This document shows, piece after piece, positions 1 to 11,016 of a stretch of DNA of 64,000 bases (the stretch's first letter is position 1; every line of letters begins with the position of its first letter). The notes beneath the pieces were generated by a model. It did not search any database and was not told the origin of the DNA. It was given only the letters and a program-made list of their open reading frames with translations. The position numbers and the translations under genes are program-made. This stretch comes from Spongilla lacustris (taxonomy: Eukaryota > Porifera > Demospongiae > Spongillida > Spongillidae): NCBI GenBank assembly GCA_949361645.1, contig OX442433.1:3281720-3345719 (forward strand), read 5' to 3'.

Positions 1-215
1 TAGTAGTGTAAAAAGGAAGGGAACAAGGGATCAATGACGATACAGATTTTTTTAATAGTCCTATATTTAGCACTTTTGTAGTACATACATTTCACATTGC
101 CAAATATAGGACTATTCAATTTTTTTGTATCATCATTGATCCCTTGTTCCCTTCCTTTTTACACTACCATTGCCTTCAAATCCTATATACCACCAACCTT
201 CTCAGAGAGAATGTT
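1..215. repeat. Foldback MITE, cut by the window edge
   Basis: The arm at about 3-70 is the reverse complement of about 100-168 (for example AAGGAAGGGAACAAGGGATC against GATCCCTTGTTCCCTTCCTT), with a short spacer. The right side continues with TCAAATCCTATATACCACCAACC, the same type of terminus seen in the element at 5398-10034, so the left end probably lies outside the window. No coding sequence is seen in it. Confidence 0.75.
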
Positions 216-253
216 TTTTATATCTTGTCCATGTTGTCTGAACACACCCACAG

Positions 254-355
254 GATGGTAATACGCCATTACACTGGGCTGCAATGAGAGGTCATACTAC
301 TTGTGTGGAGCGTTTCCTTTCCACTTCTGACATTGGTATGAATAATAAGAATAAG
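254..355 (+). CDS. Ankyrin-repeat exon E1
   Basis: 102 nt, 34 codons, acceptor CCACAG before GATGGTAATACG and donor AAG|gtgag. Reads DGNTPLHWAAMRGHTTCVE followed by a less usual SDIGMN turn. It is a close copy of E24 (55333-55434). Confidence 0.85.
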
Positions 356-908
356 GTGAGTTGGAAAGGTAAATAGAGCCTCTACAAGTATTTAGTTTGT
401 GGGATATCAACCTAGTTATTTTAGGTCCACTTCATCAATCAGATAAGGCTAAATGTAAAAATACATGTATATGTATGTCTACACACCCTTTCACCCTTCA
501 GTTTGGTCCCAGGCCCATTATGCACAAACTAGATGGATTGCATCGCTATACATGAAATAAGGGCTCCTTCCATTGGAGGACAATTACATTAGTAGTTGTT
601 AATTGTTCAAGTAGGATTCAGATATGAGCAGTCAATAATGCACCTATCCATGGTGCTTTTTTACTCATGCAGGCAGTTCTAACATGTGTGCATGTGTGCA
701 TTGTTGATTGGACTATTAGATGGATTGCATCGCTACACGTGAAATAAGGGCTCCTTCGATCAGTTGTAGGACAATACATTAGTAGTTATTAAATTGTTCA
801 GGTAGGATGATATGAGCAGTCAATAATGCACCTATCCATGGTGCTTTTTTACTCATGCAGGCAGTTCTAACATGTGTGCATTGTTGATTGGACTATTGTA
901 CCCACTAG
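356..908. repeat. Intron with a tandem duplication of about 185 bp
   Basis: Intron E1-E2. A segment running from AGATGGATTGCATCGCTA through CATGCAGGCAGTTCTAAC to GATTGGACTATT occurs twice in direct order, about 531-717 and 718-897. The paralogous intron before E25 has it once (about 55589-55766). Confidence 0.8.
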
Positions 909-1010
909 GAAGGTAATACTCCATTACACCTTGCTGCAAAGGAAGGGCATGCTACTTGTGTGGAACATCTCATTCACACTCCTGGTATTGATATGAACAC
1001 TGCTAATCAG
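909..1010 (+). CDS. Ankyrin-repeat exon E2
   Basis: 102 nt in phase 0, acceptor CCACTAG, donor CAG|gtgagg. Reads EGNTPLHLAAKEGHATCVE and HLIHTPGIDMNT. Copies are E25 and E29; the HLIHT sequence marks this subfamily. Confidence 0.85.
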
Positions 1011-1264
1011 GTGAGGAACAGCTACTCAAAATTGAAAAATATCTGATTGCTATAATCTCACAAATGGAGTGTTAATTTCAATTGTACAAAAATGCTTAGC
1101 ATTCGAGATATACCATTTTAGCCTCATTTAGAATCACATATGAAATAAGTGCTTTTCATAACACTATATATAGTTTGGATCAGTGGAATGCGATTATGTG
1201 CAATTAGCACTTAGCCTAGCTATAGTTGTCATTATAATATCAATAGTGGTGATGTAAACATTTG

Positions 1265-1888
1265 GAATCGTTTCCGATAAAAGGGACCTAGCGCATATTC
1301 TTTGAAAATAAAAAATGTTATAAAAATGGCTATACGTTTGAATTGTTATAACTTTCGAACGGTTAACGCTATCAACGTTCTATTTTCGGCACTTAATACA
1401 ACACCATTTCAAAACGGTAGAATACATTTTGGAGTCGTGAACATGCTCCATGTCAGTATCGCGATGACCGCCCAAATTGTTCAAACTCGCCAAAACTTTC
1501 GGCAGGAATACTCAAATCGCTCCAAATTTGGTTTGCAGATAGAGGTTTGTTCAACTGTATCTCTGTAACAGATAACACAAAATTTAACGAACAGAACAAT
1601 CCAATAGCTAAGGGACCTCTGTATATACACTAATACAAGCCAAATTTGGAGCGATTTGAGTATTCCTGCCGAAGGTTATGGCGAGTTTGCACCCCTTGTG
1701 GTATCTGAAATTGCGATACTGGCATGGAGCCTGTTCACGATCCCAAAATGTACGTTGCCGTAGAGAAATGATGTAGTACAAAGTGTCGAAAATAGGAAGT
1801 TGATAGCTTAAACCGTTTGAAAGTTATAGCAATTCAAACGTAATGCCATTTTTGCGTCCCTTTTCTCGAAATCGAATCAAACGATCCC
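1265..1888. mobile_element. Foldback (MITE-like) element in intron E2-E3
   Basis: Two inverted arms of about 300 bp meet near 1580: GCAGGAATACTCAAATCGCT at about 1502 pairs with AGCGATTTGAGTATTCCTGC at about 1651. The ends read GAATCGTTT and AAACGATCCC. ATTTG flanks both sides (1260-1264 and 1889-1893) as a target-site duplication. The paralogous introns near 56248 and 59640 have the uninterrupted site. No protein is encoded; open frames inside are incidental. Confidence 0.85.
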
Positions 1889-1964
1889 ATTTGATGAAAC
1901 TAGTAGTTAGAATTAGTTCTACCATATGTACATTGTGCCCATCATGTTGACTCACCTATTGCAG

Positions 1965-2066
1965 GATGGTTATACTCCATTACACCTTACAGCAAACGGA
2001 GGTAATACTACTTGTCTGGAGCATCTTCTTTCAATTCTTGGTATTGATGTGAACATTAAAGGCATG
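1965..2066 (+). CDS. Ankyrin-repeat exon E3
   Basis: 102 nt in phase 0, acceptor TTGCAG, donor ATG|gttagt. Reads DGYTPLHLTANGGNTTCLE with VNIKGM at the end. Copies are E26 and E30, which share the GGCATG|gttagtctatgaag donor region. Confidence 0.85.
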
Positions 2067-2585
2067 GTTAGTCTATGAAGTCTTTTAAAAAAGTGATGTT
2101 GTAGTATGAAATATAACACTGTCCACAATACATATGTATAAGCCCTAAGGAACAGTGGCTGGACTGATAGGCTACAAAATGTCTTTGCTGAATGACATTG
2201 TTACAAACATAAAGGTGCAAGTTATGGATAGTGCTTATGCCACATGCCTATTTAGAGCAGGCATGTCACACAGCCGATATAGTGCATAAATCATGTACTG
2301 CATGGGCACCAGAAGGTGTTTTGAAGGGAAGGGTGTTGGTTGTAGACTTACATGTATATGTGCATTAAAAGAAATTGTTAATTGAATTGGGGCCAGCCAT
2401 AGACTATACACAGCTTGTCCAAGACCATGATGCACAAGGACCAATACCAAGGTAGTTTCCAGCTAGAAAGTGACTCTCCAATGCAGTCAGGTTTGGATGC
2501 TTATCACCTGAGGGTGGAAGCACCTTACACTTATAGTGTGTTATTTATATGATCAAGTTGCGGACAGAGCATGCACATATGTGCA

Positions 2586-2641
<56 letters not shown>

Positions 2642-2710
2642 ACTTACATTGCGCACTGCTATTGCATGATGACTTATATTGTACCACCATGTTGATTGCA
2701 ACCACTGCAG
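2067..2710. repeat. Intron with (CA)n tract; exon lost here
   Basis: Intron E3-E4. A pure CA tract lies at 2586-2639, about 70 bp before the acceptor. The same layout occurs before E28 and E32. Compared with those copies, about 1.4 kb holding an E27/E31-type exon is missing, with the join near 2440. Confidence 0.75.
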
Positions 2711-2812
2711 TATGATGATACACCATTACACCTTGCTGTGAGGGAAGGTCATACTACTTGTGTGGAAAGTCTCCTTTCCACTCCTGTTATCCATGTGAAC
2801 ATGAAGAATGAT
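2711..2812 (+). CDS. Ankyrin-repeat exon E4
   Basis: 102 nt in phase 0, acceptor CTGCAG, donor GAT|gtaaga. Reads YDDTPLHLAVREGHTTCVE, then SLLSTPVIHVNMKN. Copies are E28 and E32, and E20 is related (the IHVxMKN variant). Confidence 0.85.
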
Positions 2813-3119
2813 GTAAGATGGTCTATTTAGTATTCTACTTTCCCTGCTTACTTTTCATCCAGTCTCAAAGCTAATATTTACATCAGTTATTATTACACAT
2901 ATGTAGCTAGCCAGTGCATGAAGTTTCCTGACTGCACAGCTCAAAGTACTGAGCTGGGTTCTTTTCAAAAAACATGTTGGAAAGTATCCTTATAAGCTAA
3001 TTTTCAATCTAGTTTGTGCTGTTATGTATTAACCATTCATTACTTAGTGTGGTAATGTAAAGACAATGAGTCAGACTTAGCTTTATGCCATGTTGACTGA
3101 ACTATTGTACCCACTCCAG

Positions 3120-3221
3120 AATGGTGATACTCCATTACACTTTGCTTTAATGAGAGGTCATACTACTTGTGTTGAACGTCTTCTTTCCACTCCTGGTATT
3201 GATGTGAACATTAAGAGTCAG
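3120..3221 (+). CDS. Ankyrin-repeat exon E5
   Basis: 102 nt in phase 0, acceptor CACTCCAG, donor CAG|gtgagt. Reads NGDTPLHFALMRGHTTCVE. Copy is E34. The preceding intron ends in the array-wide string TGTTGACTGAACTATTGTAC. Confidence 0.85.
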
Positions 3222-3463
3222 GTGAGTTTGTCAATTGAATGAATGTTAATTAAGGGATGATGCTGCGTGAATATTCGAAAAATGCATTGCCCATTGAAAC
3301 AGGTATATAATTATATGGCTTTTGTACACTCAAATTAATGTACATGGGTAGCAAGCATAGCAGAAAATTATATTGCTTTCGTGATTTGTTGGTTTATCAT
3401 GATCAGCAAATGGCGCCTCACACAAGCAGGGGCAATTCATTATGGGTGAAAATTCTCGGTTGC
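3222..3463. other. Intron, no gene seen
   Basis: Similar to 63480-63655 as far as AGCAAATGG near 3413, then the two copies diverge. Nothing coding was recognised. Confidence 0.6.
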
Positions 3464-5118
3464 CTACAGTGGAGAACATGGTAGTTGGACAAATAATTTT
3501 TTCTCATAAACTTTTACTTTCGAATGGAGTATCTCAGTAGCCTTACAGCTTTATTAAAATCCAATTGCACACATCTGAGCCTATACCACTTGGCCATATA
3601 AGCTTGAAAAAGAAATAGGTCAAATGACTTCTATGGCTCGTTAATAAATTATTTAGTGACTCCTCTCCAAAACAATTTGTTCGTCGGGTTTCACCACGCA
3701 CATTGAACAGATCCCAACGAAATTGGGTTTGTAACTAAAGGACCTACGTACGCAAGTTTTCAGTCTTACGCATCTAACATCGGACTAACCGTTGTGCCGT
3801 TATTCACAAAAAGGCGCCATTGTAGGGCCTAAAGTGTTAAGATCGACGTTTTCCCATGCGCTTTCGATAGCTTGCAGGGATTTCAGGTTAAATCGTACGA
3901 TGGGCATTCTATCGATTTAGCTACGGTATGAGCTCATTGCGATAAAACTACCATACAAAACATGTTTTGAAACATCAGTGGCTTGGTAGTGTCGCCATTT
4001 TGAATAATTTCGATTAATTACACTATGAATATAATTTCAAGCACTGCATCGGTCCGGTTATTTCTGGTTATTCCAATGGCTGAGGGCGTAGCCTGTGTTG
4101 ATGAAAACGGTTCTTTTGATAACCAAACCGACGAAGCTGCACCTACCGAGTACGAGTCGATCTTCAAGACAAGCTAGCAAGGCTGCTGTATCGACATGGA
4201 CAGAGCTTAAAAAGCGACGGGAAGTCAGTCTCCACACCAAGTCACCAACCGACGAGATTGTTGAAGCACTCAGACTCTGGGATATTCCAGGTACGGTACC
4301 TGGAATTTCCCAGAGTGCTTCAACAATCGCTTCGGGTACTTTCCTTGTGGAGACTGACTTCCGGTCGCTTTTTAAGCTCTGTCCATGTCAATACAGCAGC
4401 CTTGCTAGCTTGTCTTGAAGATCGACTCGTACTCGGTAGGTGCAGCTTCGTCGGTTTGGTTATCAAAAGAACCGTTTCCATCAACACGGGCTACGCCCTC
4501 AGCCATTGGAATAACCAGAAATAACCGGACCGATGCAGTGTTTGAAATTATATTCATAGTATAATTAATCGAAATTATTCAAAATGGCGACACTACCAAG
4601 CCACTGATGTTTCAAAACATGTTTTGTACGGTAGTTTTATTGCAATGAACTCATACCGTAGCTAAATCGATAGAATGCCCATCGTACGATTTAACCTGAA
4701 ATTCCTGCAAGCTATCGAAAGCGCATGGGAAAACGTCGATCTTAACACTTCAAGCCCTACAATGGCGCCTTTTTGTGAATAACGGCACAACGGCTAGTCC
4801 GATGTTAGATGCGTAAGACTGAAAACTTGCGTAAGTAGGTCCTTCAGTTACAAACCCAATTTCGTTGGGATCCGTTCAATGTGCGTGGAGAAACCCGACG
4901 AACAAATTGTTTTGGAGAGGAGTCACTAAATTATTAATTTACGAGCCTTAGAAGTCATGTGACCTATTTCTTTTTCAAGCTTATATGGCCAAGTGGTATA
5001 GGCTTAGATGTGTGCAATTGGATTTTAATAAAGCTGTAAGGCTACTGAGATACTCCATTCGAAAGTAAAAGTTTATGAGAAAAAATTATTTGTCCAACTA
5101 CCATGTTCTCCACTGTAG
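3464..5118. mobile_element. 1.65-kb palindromic foldback element
   Basis: The whole stretch is an inverted repeat with arms of about 825 bp and almost no spacer. CTACAGTGGAGAACATGG at the left end is mirrored by CCATGTTCTCCACTGTAG at the right end. The centre is at 4295, inside TTCCAGGTACGGTACCTGGAA. Arms differ by scattered substitutions and small indels. Open frames inside read both arms and show no known domain. A clear target-site duplication was not identified. Confidence 0.85.
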
Positions 5119-5397
5119 CAGTATGCATGCGCAATATGATGTCACACACGCGTCGTACATTGTAATTTACTGTTACCTGCGCATTAACGCACGCAGCTTC
5201 AGAGCAGGCGGTTCATGTGACCAAGCTAAAGAAAATGGCTCATTAACAAGGAGAACTCTGAGTTTAAGATATTCGTAGAACAAAGGTAGACCTATATACT
5301 CCGATACTAATAAGAGGAATCTAAGCATTGCAACGAATACACTAAGCCATATATTATATTGACTGAACATTCCTGGCAGAAAAAAAAAATTAGGGGA
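5119..5397. other. Intron, no gene seen
   Basis: Unique-looking intronic sequence between two inverted-repeat elements; no exon or known repeat was recognised. Confidence 0.5.
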
Positions 5398-5621
5398 ACA
5401 AGTAAGTCAAAAACTTCTCTATCGAGAAAGTGATTGGTGGTATGTAGGATTGATGGTGCAAAAAGCAAGGAAACAAGGTACAGTATGTTAAAGTGAGGTT
5501 TGCTAGGATGCTACAACTATAACAGTCCTACATTTGCAAATAGGCTTCTTCATTTGCAAATTCAGGACTGTGAGTTGTAGCATCCTACCAAACCTCACTT
5601 TGAGATACTGTACCTTGTTTC

Positions 5622-5752
5622 TGTGATGTCTTAACACCAAATTGTCATAATTGCAAAGAACGAACTAGATCTACAAAACAACACAACAACCTATTCTAAT
5701 TAATGCTTACTCTAGACCAATGTCCACTGCGCATGCGCACATATATCTAACA
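5622..5752 (-). repeat. Gypsy-A 3' LTR
   Basis: 131 bp, beginning TGTGATGTC and ending ATCTAACA on the plus strand. Identical by eye to 9827-9957. Confidence 0.92.
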
Positions 5753-5765
5753 CCCTCCCCCTACT
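5753..5765 (-). promoter_or_regulatory. Gypsy-A polypurine tract
   Basis: Minus strand GTAGGGGGAGGG lies directly against the LTR start TGTTAGATAT. This is the expected position of the plus-strand DNA primer. Confidence 0.75.
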
Positions 5766-5780
5766 CTGTAAGTATTGTTT

Positions 5781-8700
5781 CTAAAGTCTCTGAGGAGGCT
5801 TCCGTATTCGGGTTGGATATCTCCTCTGCTCCGGATTTTGAATACTGGTGTTAGAACCAGCATTAACTCCATTGTGTAAATCAGTTTGGATGGCTGGTAA
5901 CTCAACAGGAACTGTACTTGATGCCGGTAGGTTAGACGTAACTTCCTGGGGTGGTTTTGAAACTGAAGGGCATGGCGGCTGGTGCTCATTCATGGGCTGC
6001 AGGGTAGCTGATCCTTCATTTGTCAACTCGATAACTGGTGGCATGTAAGTTTCAGGTAGCAGTAAAGGGTCACCAGACTCACAAGGCATTTCAACCTGAT
6101 CATCCACAGAAGTTATCAATTGATCCACATGACGTTTCCAAAATGCTCCACTTGACACTTGCACTAAGTATGTCAGAGGACCTAGACGTTCAACTATTAC
6201 ACCTGGTACCCAGTCTGGTCCATTTCGTAAATTCTGACTCATCACGTTCTGACCCAGAAAGAATTCTCGAAAGGGTGAGTTACCATCATGACACGCCTTT
6301 TGTTTGGCTTGCTGTTCATTCACACGAGACTCTACATCAGGTCTCAGTAAATCCAGACGACTCCGTATTTTCCTACCTAGGAAAAGTTCACAAGGAGCAA
6401 CATTTGTGGTTGCATGTGGGGTAGTACGATATGAAAACAGGAAAGACGCCAGACGTTGGGACAATGTTCCACCATTACTTGCGTTCACCTTCATGAAATT
6501 TTTGAATGTCTGCACCAATCGCTCTACAGCTCCATTCGAAGAAGGATGATAAGGAGTACACTTAATATGCTTCACCCCATTCATTTTCATGAATTCCTCA
6601 AAACATCCAGACACAAACTGGGGACCATTATCAGAGACAAGTTGTTCAGGAATTCCATAGGAAGCAAACATCCTACGCAGCTCCTCTATAGTGCACTGGG
6701 CACTAGTTGTGGTCATGCTAACCACCTCTGGCCACTTGGAATGTGCATCAACAACCAGTAAGAACATTTTACCCTGGAAAGGACCCGCAAAATCCACATG
6801 CACTCGTTGCCATGGTCTGGTAGGCCACAACCAAGGATGTAAAGGAGCAGATGGTGGGGAATTTCTCACTGTCTGGCAGGGTTGGCAGTTCTTTACATGA
6901 TGCTCAATATCGTTGTCCAATCCTGGCCACCAAACATAACTTCTCGCCAATGCCTTCATGCGCACCACTCCTGGGTGATTCTTATGTAATTCTCCCAAAA
7001 CCTTGGATTGTAATGCCTGAGGCACGACAACTCTAATACTCCACAAAATGCAACCCCCTTCAGTGCCCAACTCAGCCTGACGACTTTGATAGGGCTTCAG
7101 ATCATCGCTGACCACTCCTGGCCATCCTTGCTGCATTAACAGGAAAACCTTACTGAGTATAGGGTCTCTCCTTGTAGCTCTTTGCAACTGAATTGCTGTT
7201 ACTGGAAGTGAATGTACCTGACTGATATTAAAAATTGCTGTTTCGGGTACATCACTGCTGTCGTCACGATCTTTAGAAACAACTGGCAACCTTGAGAGCC
7301 CATCTGCATTTGAGTGCCTCTGTGTAGGTCGGAATTCAAGATCATATGAATAAGCAGAAAGTATCAATACCCATCGCTGGAGGCGAGCAGCAGCTAATGT
7401 AGGTATCCCACGTGTTGGACCTAACAATGTGACCAGAGGCTTATGATCAGTAACCAGGACAAACTTACGACCATACAAGTATTGGTGGAATTTTTTTACA
7501 CCATATACTAGAGATAAGGATTCCTTTTCAATTTGCGAATAGCTAAGTTCAGCTGCAGAAAGTGTCCGAGAAGCGAAAGCTATGGGACGTTCCTGTCCAT
7601 CTTGGTAAGTGTGAGATATTACTGCCCCGATACCATAAGCGGAAGCATCACCAGCAAGTTTTAATGGTAAGCTTGGATCATAATGTGCAAGTACTGGAGC
7701 AGACACCAAACGTTCCTTTGCCTTAACAAATGCACTCTGGCACTCCGAAGTCCATTCCCATCTTCTATTACTCTTCAAGAGTTCATTCAGTGGCTGTAAT
7801 AATGTCGATAATTGCTGAATAAACCTTCCATAATAATGCAACAATCCCAGAAACGATCTCAATTCTTGGACATTTTTAGGTGCAGGAGCGTTTTTTACTG
7901 CCTCAACCTTACTATCTGTGGTATGGATTCCAGAGACATCAATTTTATGCCCAAGATACTGAACAGAATCTTGAAATAAGGCACATTTATCCTTTTTAAC
8001 CTTAAGACCATGATGCTGTAACCGCTTCAAAACCTCCTCTAACTGGATAAAATGCTCCTTTTCCGTTGAACCGGTTACCAGAATGTCATCAATGTAACAC
8101 ATAACGTGTTTCATGCCCTGAAGAATAACATCCATGGTTTTCTGAAACAATGCCGGTGCCGATGCCACACCAAAAGGTAAGCGTGTATACCTGTACAGAC
8201 CCTTATGGGTATTGATAGTCACAAATTTCTGTGACTCCTCATCTAGGCACATTTGCTGATAAGCTTGGGAGAGATCAAGCTTAGAAAACTTTTGTCCTCC
8301 CACTAGACTCGCAAACAGGTCCTCAGGTTTAGGTAAGGGGTACTGGTCCACGTCTAATACCCCATTTACAGTAACCTTATAATCCCCACAGATCCTTATC
8401 TGACCATCACCCTTTGGAACTACAACAATTGGGGCTGCCCATTCACTATGATCCACCTTCTTTATGACCCCCTCCTGTTCTAAGCGATCCAATTCCTTTT
8501 CCACAGCCTCTCGTAACGCAAAAGGTACAGTACGCGCTTTGAAGAATTTCGGTACTGCATTTGGCTTAACCTGCAGCCTGGCGTGTACACCCTTTAGGGT
8601 TCCCAGCCCACCCTGGAATACCTCATGGTATCTCTTCAACAAGGAGTCTAGCATCATAACACGGTTAACACTGGCAACCTGACCCACTGTTTTCCAGTCA

Positions 8701-9806
8701 AGCTTGATGTGCCTTAACCAATCACGTCCCAGCAAGCTTGGACCCGTACCCTTGACCACATACAGCACCAATGTACTCAATTGCTGATTATAACTCACTG
8801 CTACTTTTGCCTCGCCCACCACTGAAATGGGATCACCTGTATACGTCCTTAGTAACACCCTGGAGTTTCTCAACTTGACATCCAAGTTCAACTTCTTCCA
8901 GGTTCTCTCTGAAACAAGGGTCACAGCAGATCCCGTATCTATGTCAAACTGAACTCTCCTTCCTTCGATACCCAGCTCCACACAAAAAGGACAACTGTTC
9001 TTTAGTCCCACCACCAATACATTCTGAGACTGATCAATATCGTCTTCAACCCACTGGGTGTCTGCCGACTTTGGGGCCTGTCTATGCCGTGGCACTTGAG
9101 CTCCTCGACACACTCTAGCAAGATGACCAATTTTACCGCACTTGTGACATTGTGCCTTTTGATGATGACAACTAGTTGCTAGATGAGGACCACCACACCT
9201 AAAACAAACAGGTTTCTTCTTTGGTCCATTTACCGATGTAGATGTACTAGAGGATACTTGCTTAACCTCCTCAGTCACTGAAGATGTACTAATTGTCTTG
9301 CTGTTCAATTCAGCAGCCTCCATTCCCGTTGAGATTTCCACAGCCTTTTGCAGTGACAGATTAGATTCTGACAGCAGTCTCCTTTGAATGCTGTGATTTC
9401 TCAAACCACAAACCAGCCGATCTCGTAAAGCCTATTCAAGGAAGGCTCCAAACTGGCAGTGTGTCGCTAAGCGTCGTAGTTGAGCCATGAACTCTGTCAC
9501 GGACTCTTCCTCTTCCTGCGTTCTTCGATAAAACCGAAAACGCTCTGCGATAACTAGCGGTTTTGGTTCAAAGTGTTCAACCAATACCTTTGAAATTTGT
9601 TCAAACGACTTGGCCTTTACATCCTCTGGTAAGAAGAGGTCCTTAAGCAGCGAAAAATGCCTTGCGCCAATCACTGTTAAGAGAACCGCAACCTGCTTAT
9701 CGTCACCTACACTATTTGCCAACAAAAACAACTTCACTCGCTCCAAGTATGCCGATGCCTTTTCGGTCTCTGGTTGAAATTCGCTCAATTGTCCAATTGT
9801 AGCCAT
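5781..9806 (-). pseudogene. Gypsy-A gag-pol polyprotein with one internal stop
   Basis: One frame of 1341 codons starts at ATG 9806 (MATIGQLSEF), after the LTR and primer site. Codon 125 is TAG (9434-9432), within Gag and before the nucleocapsid; the rest is open. Counting from the methionine at 9404: CCHC zinc knuckles at residues 67-80 and 86-99, protease DTGS at 156-159, RT YIDD at 438-441, RNase H around D587/E628/D654, integrase HHCC at about 808-845, and DDE at D872, D926 and E962. The family copies the element RNA to DNA and integrates it. Readthrough of the stop is possible but unsupported; a disabling mutation is more likely. Confidence 0.9.
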
Positions 9807-9811
9807 TGCTT

Positions 9812-9826
9812 CACCCTCGTCGCCAA
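9812..9826 (-). promoter_or_regulatory. Gypsy-A primer binding site
   Basis: Directly after the 5' LTR the minus strand reads TTGGCGACGAGGGTG. The same word follows an LTR end in Gypsy-C (39853). The priming tRNA was not determined. Confidence 0.7.
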
Positions 9827-9957
9827 TGTGATGTCTTAACACCAAATTGTCATAATTGCAAAGAACGAACTAGATCTACAAAACAACACAACAACCTATT
9901 CTAATTAATGCTTACTCTAGACCAATGTCCACTGCGCATGCGCACATATATCTAACA
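9827..9957 (-). repeat. Gypsy-A 5' LTR
   Basis: 131 bp with TG...CA ends, matching 5622-5752 at every position compared. The target duplication GTTTC follows at 9958. Confidence 0.92.
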
Positions 9958-10034
9958 GTTTCCTTGCTTTTTGCACCACCAATCCTACATACCACCAATC
10001 ATTTTCTCGATAGAGAAGTTTTTGATTTACTTGT

Positions 10035-10402
10035 GTACAACTAAGAGTCCCTTGTACATGTATTCAAGCTGGCATTCAATTTAATAGCTAAAACTACAAC
10101 AAAGGAAGTGTGCCACTTACTACTGGTAAACTTAAAAGCTAAAAGGTAACCATAGATCACTCTGCTAAGTTAGGACTAAGGTCTAGAGGAATGCTGACAA
10201 AGGGAGCCAGAAACCCGGCAAAATTGAATGCATGCTGTAAATCCCATTAAACAGTTTGATTATCACAGGTCGTATACATGTATATTAGTTTTTTTCAGTC
10301 ACATGACTGTAAGGTTAAAGAGCGGAATATAAAAGTGCTCCTATGAATTAGGTCTGGGGCTGAGACTAAATTGCACCCACTATATTGTTGTACCCACTCC
10401 AG
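10035..10402. other. Intron; start of it recurs at the window end
   Basis: The sequence from GAGTCCCTTGTACATG (about 10043) to GCTAAAAGGT (about 10147) recurs at about 63890-63993. This extends the long-range duplication past the palindrome and MITE/Gypsy-A insertions. No exon was seen. Confidence 0.75.
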
Positions 10403-10507
10403 GATGCAGGCCATACTCCATTACACCTCGCTGCAAAGGAAGGACAGGTTACTTATATGGAACATCTCCTTTCTATTACTGGTATTGACGTCAACATAAA
10501 GAGCACA
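10403..10507 (+). CDS. Ankyrin-repeat exon E6
   Basis: 105 nt, 35 codons, acceptor CACTCCAG, donor ACA|gtacgt. One codon is inserted at the start (DAGHTPLHLAAKEG) and the conserved TTCVE is changed to VTYME. Still in phase 0. Confidence 0.75.
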
Positions 10508-10857
10508 GTACGTTCCTTCATTGAATATTAAAGATTCATGTCAATACTACCAATAAAAATAATTGTGTTGCGATCTGTGCATGATGGACAATAGATATTT
10601 ACTTGGTCTTGAATGTGTTGAATCATACATAGTTTACATAGAAACAACAGAGCATGTAAACATAAACACTATCAGCCACATACACACACAACACACAAAC
10701 ATGTGAAATGTGTCATTCTAAAATAAGTGCTCATGAGTTGTGGATCACATCTGTGAAATTGTGATGCATTTACGTACAGCGCTTTCCAAAGTAATAAAAC
10801 AAATCAACTTTGTACATTGTGCCCACTTTGTTGACTGAGGCATTACAATCACTCCAG

Positions 10858-10958
10858 TTTGGTGATACTCCATTACACCTTGCTGCAAGGGCAGGTCATG
10901 TTATTTGTGTGGAACGCCTCCTTCCACTACTGGTATTGCTGTCAACATTCTCAATGTG
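10858..10958 (+). pseudogene. Ankyrin-repeat exon E7, frameshifted
   Basis: Acceptor ACTCCAG and donor gtaagt are intact, but the exon is 101 nt. A single T is missing at CTCCTT(T)CCACT, so the frame is lost after VERLL. If spliced in, it would break the downstream reading frame; skipping it would not. Confidence 0.8.
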
Positions 10959-11016
10959 GTAAGTCTGTCCATTTAGTTTATGAACAGATGGGATGGATGT
11001 GAGGTTGATTAATTTG

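Larger units (their letters stand above)
5622..9957 (-). mobile_element. Gypsy-A LTR retrotransposon, full length
   Basis: A 4.3-kb Ty3/Gypsy element on the minus strand, bounded by two 131-bp LTRs that I read as identical. A 5-bp target-site duplication GTTTC lies at 5617-5621 and 9958-9962. The order is gag, protease, RT, RNase H, integrase, with no envelope gene. Domain sequence resembles the Mag/K02A2.6-type Gypsy lineage. LTR identity implies a recent insertion. One in-frame stop in gag probably disables it. Confidence 0.93.
5398..10034. mobile_element. Foldback MITE split by Gypsy-A
   Basis: The left part is 5398-5621 and the right part is 9958-10034. The left terminus ACAAGTAAGTCAAAAACTTC mirrors the right GAAGTTTTTGATTTACTTGT, with further pairing through TGATTGGTGGTATGTAGGAT. 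The left part also contains an internal hairpin (GAGGTTTGCTAGGATGC against the complementary strand at 5578-5600). Gypsy-A is inserted within the right arm, at GTTTC. Confidence 0.85.

Noticed and set aside
1302..1568. Possible 88-residue gene
   Set aside because: Inside the foldback element 1265-1888 that has empty paralogous sites.
4058..4524. Open frames in the 1.65-kb element that look like paired genes
   Set aside because: They are the two arms of the palindrome read on opposite strands, so the same sequence appears twice; no domain.
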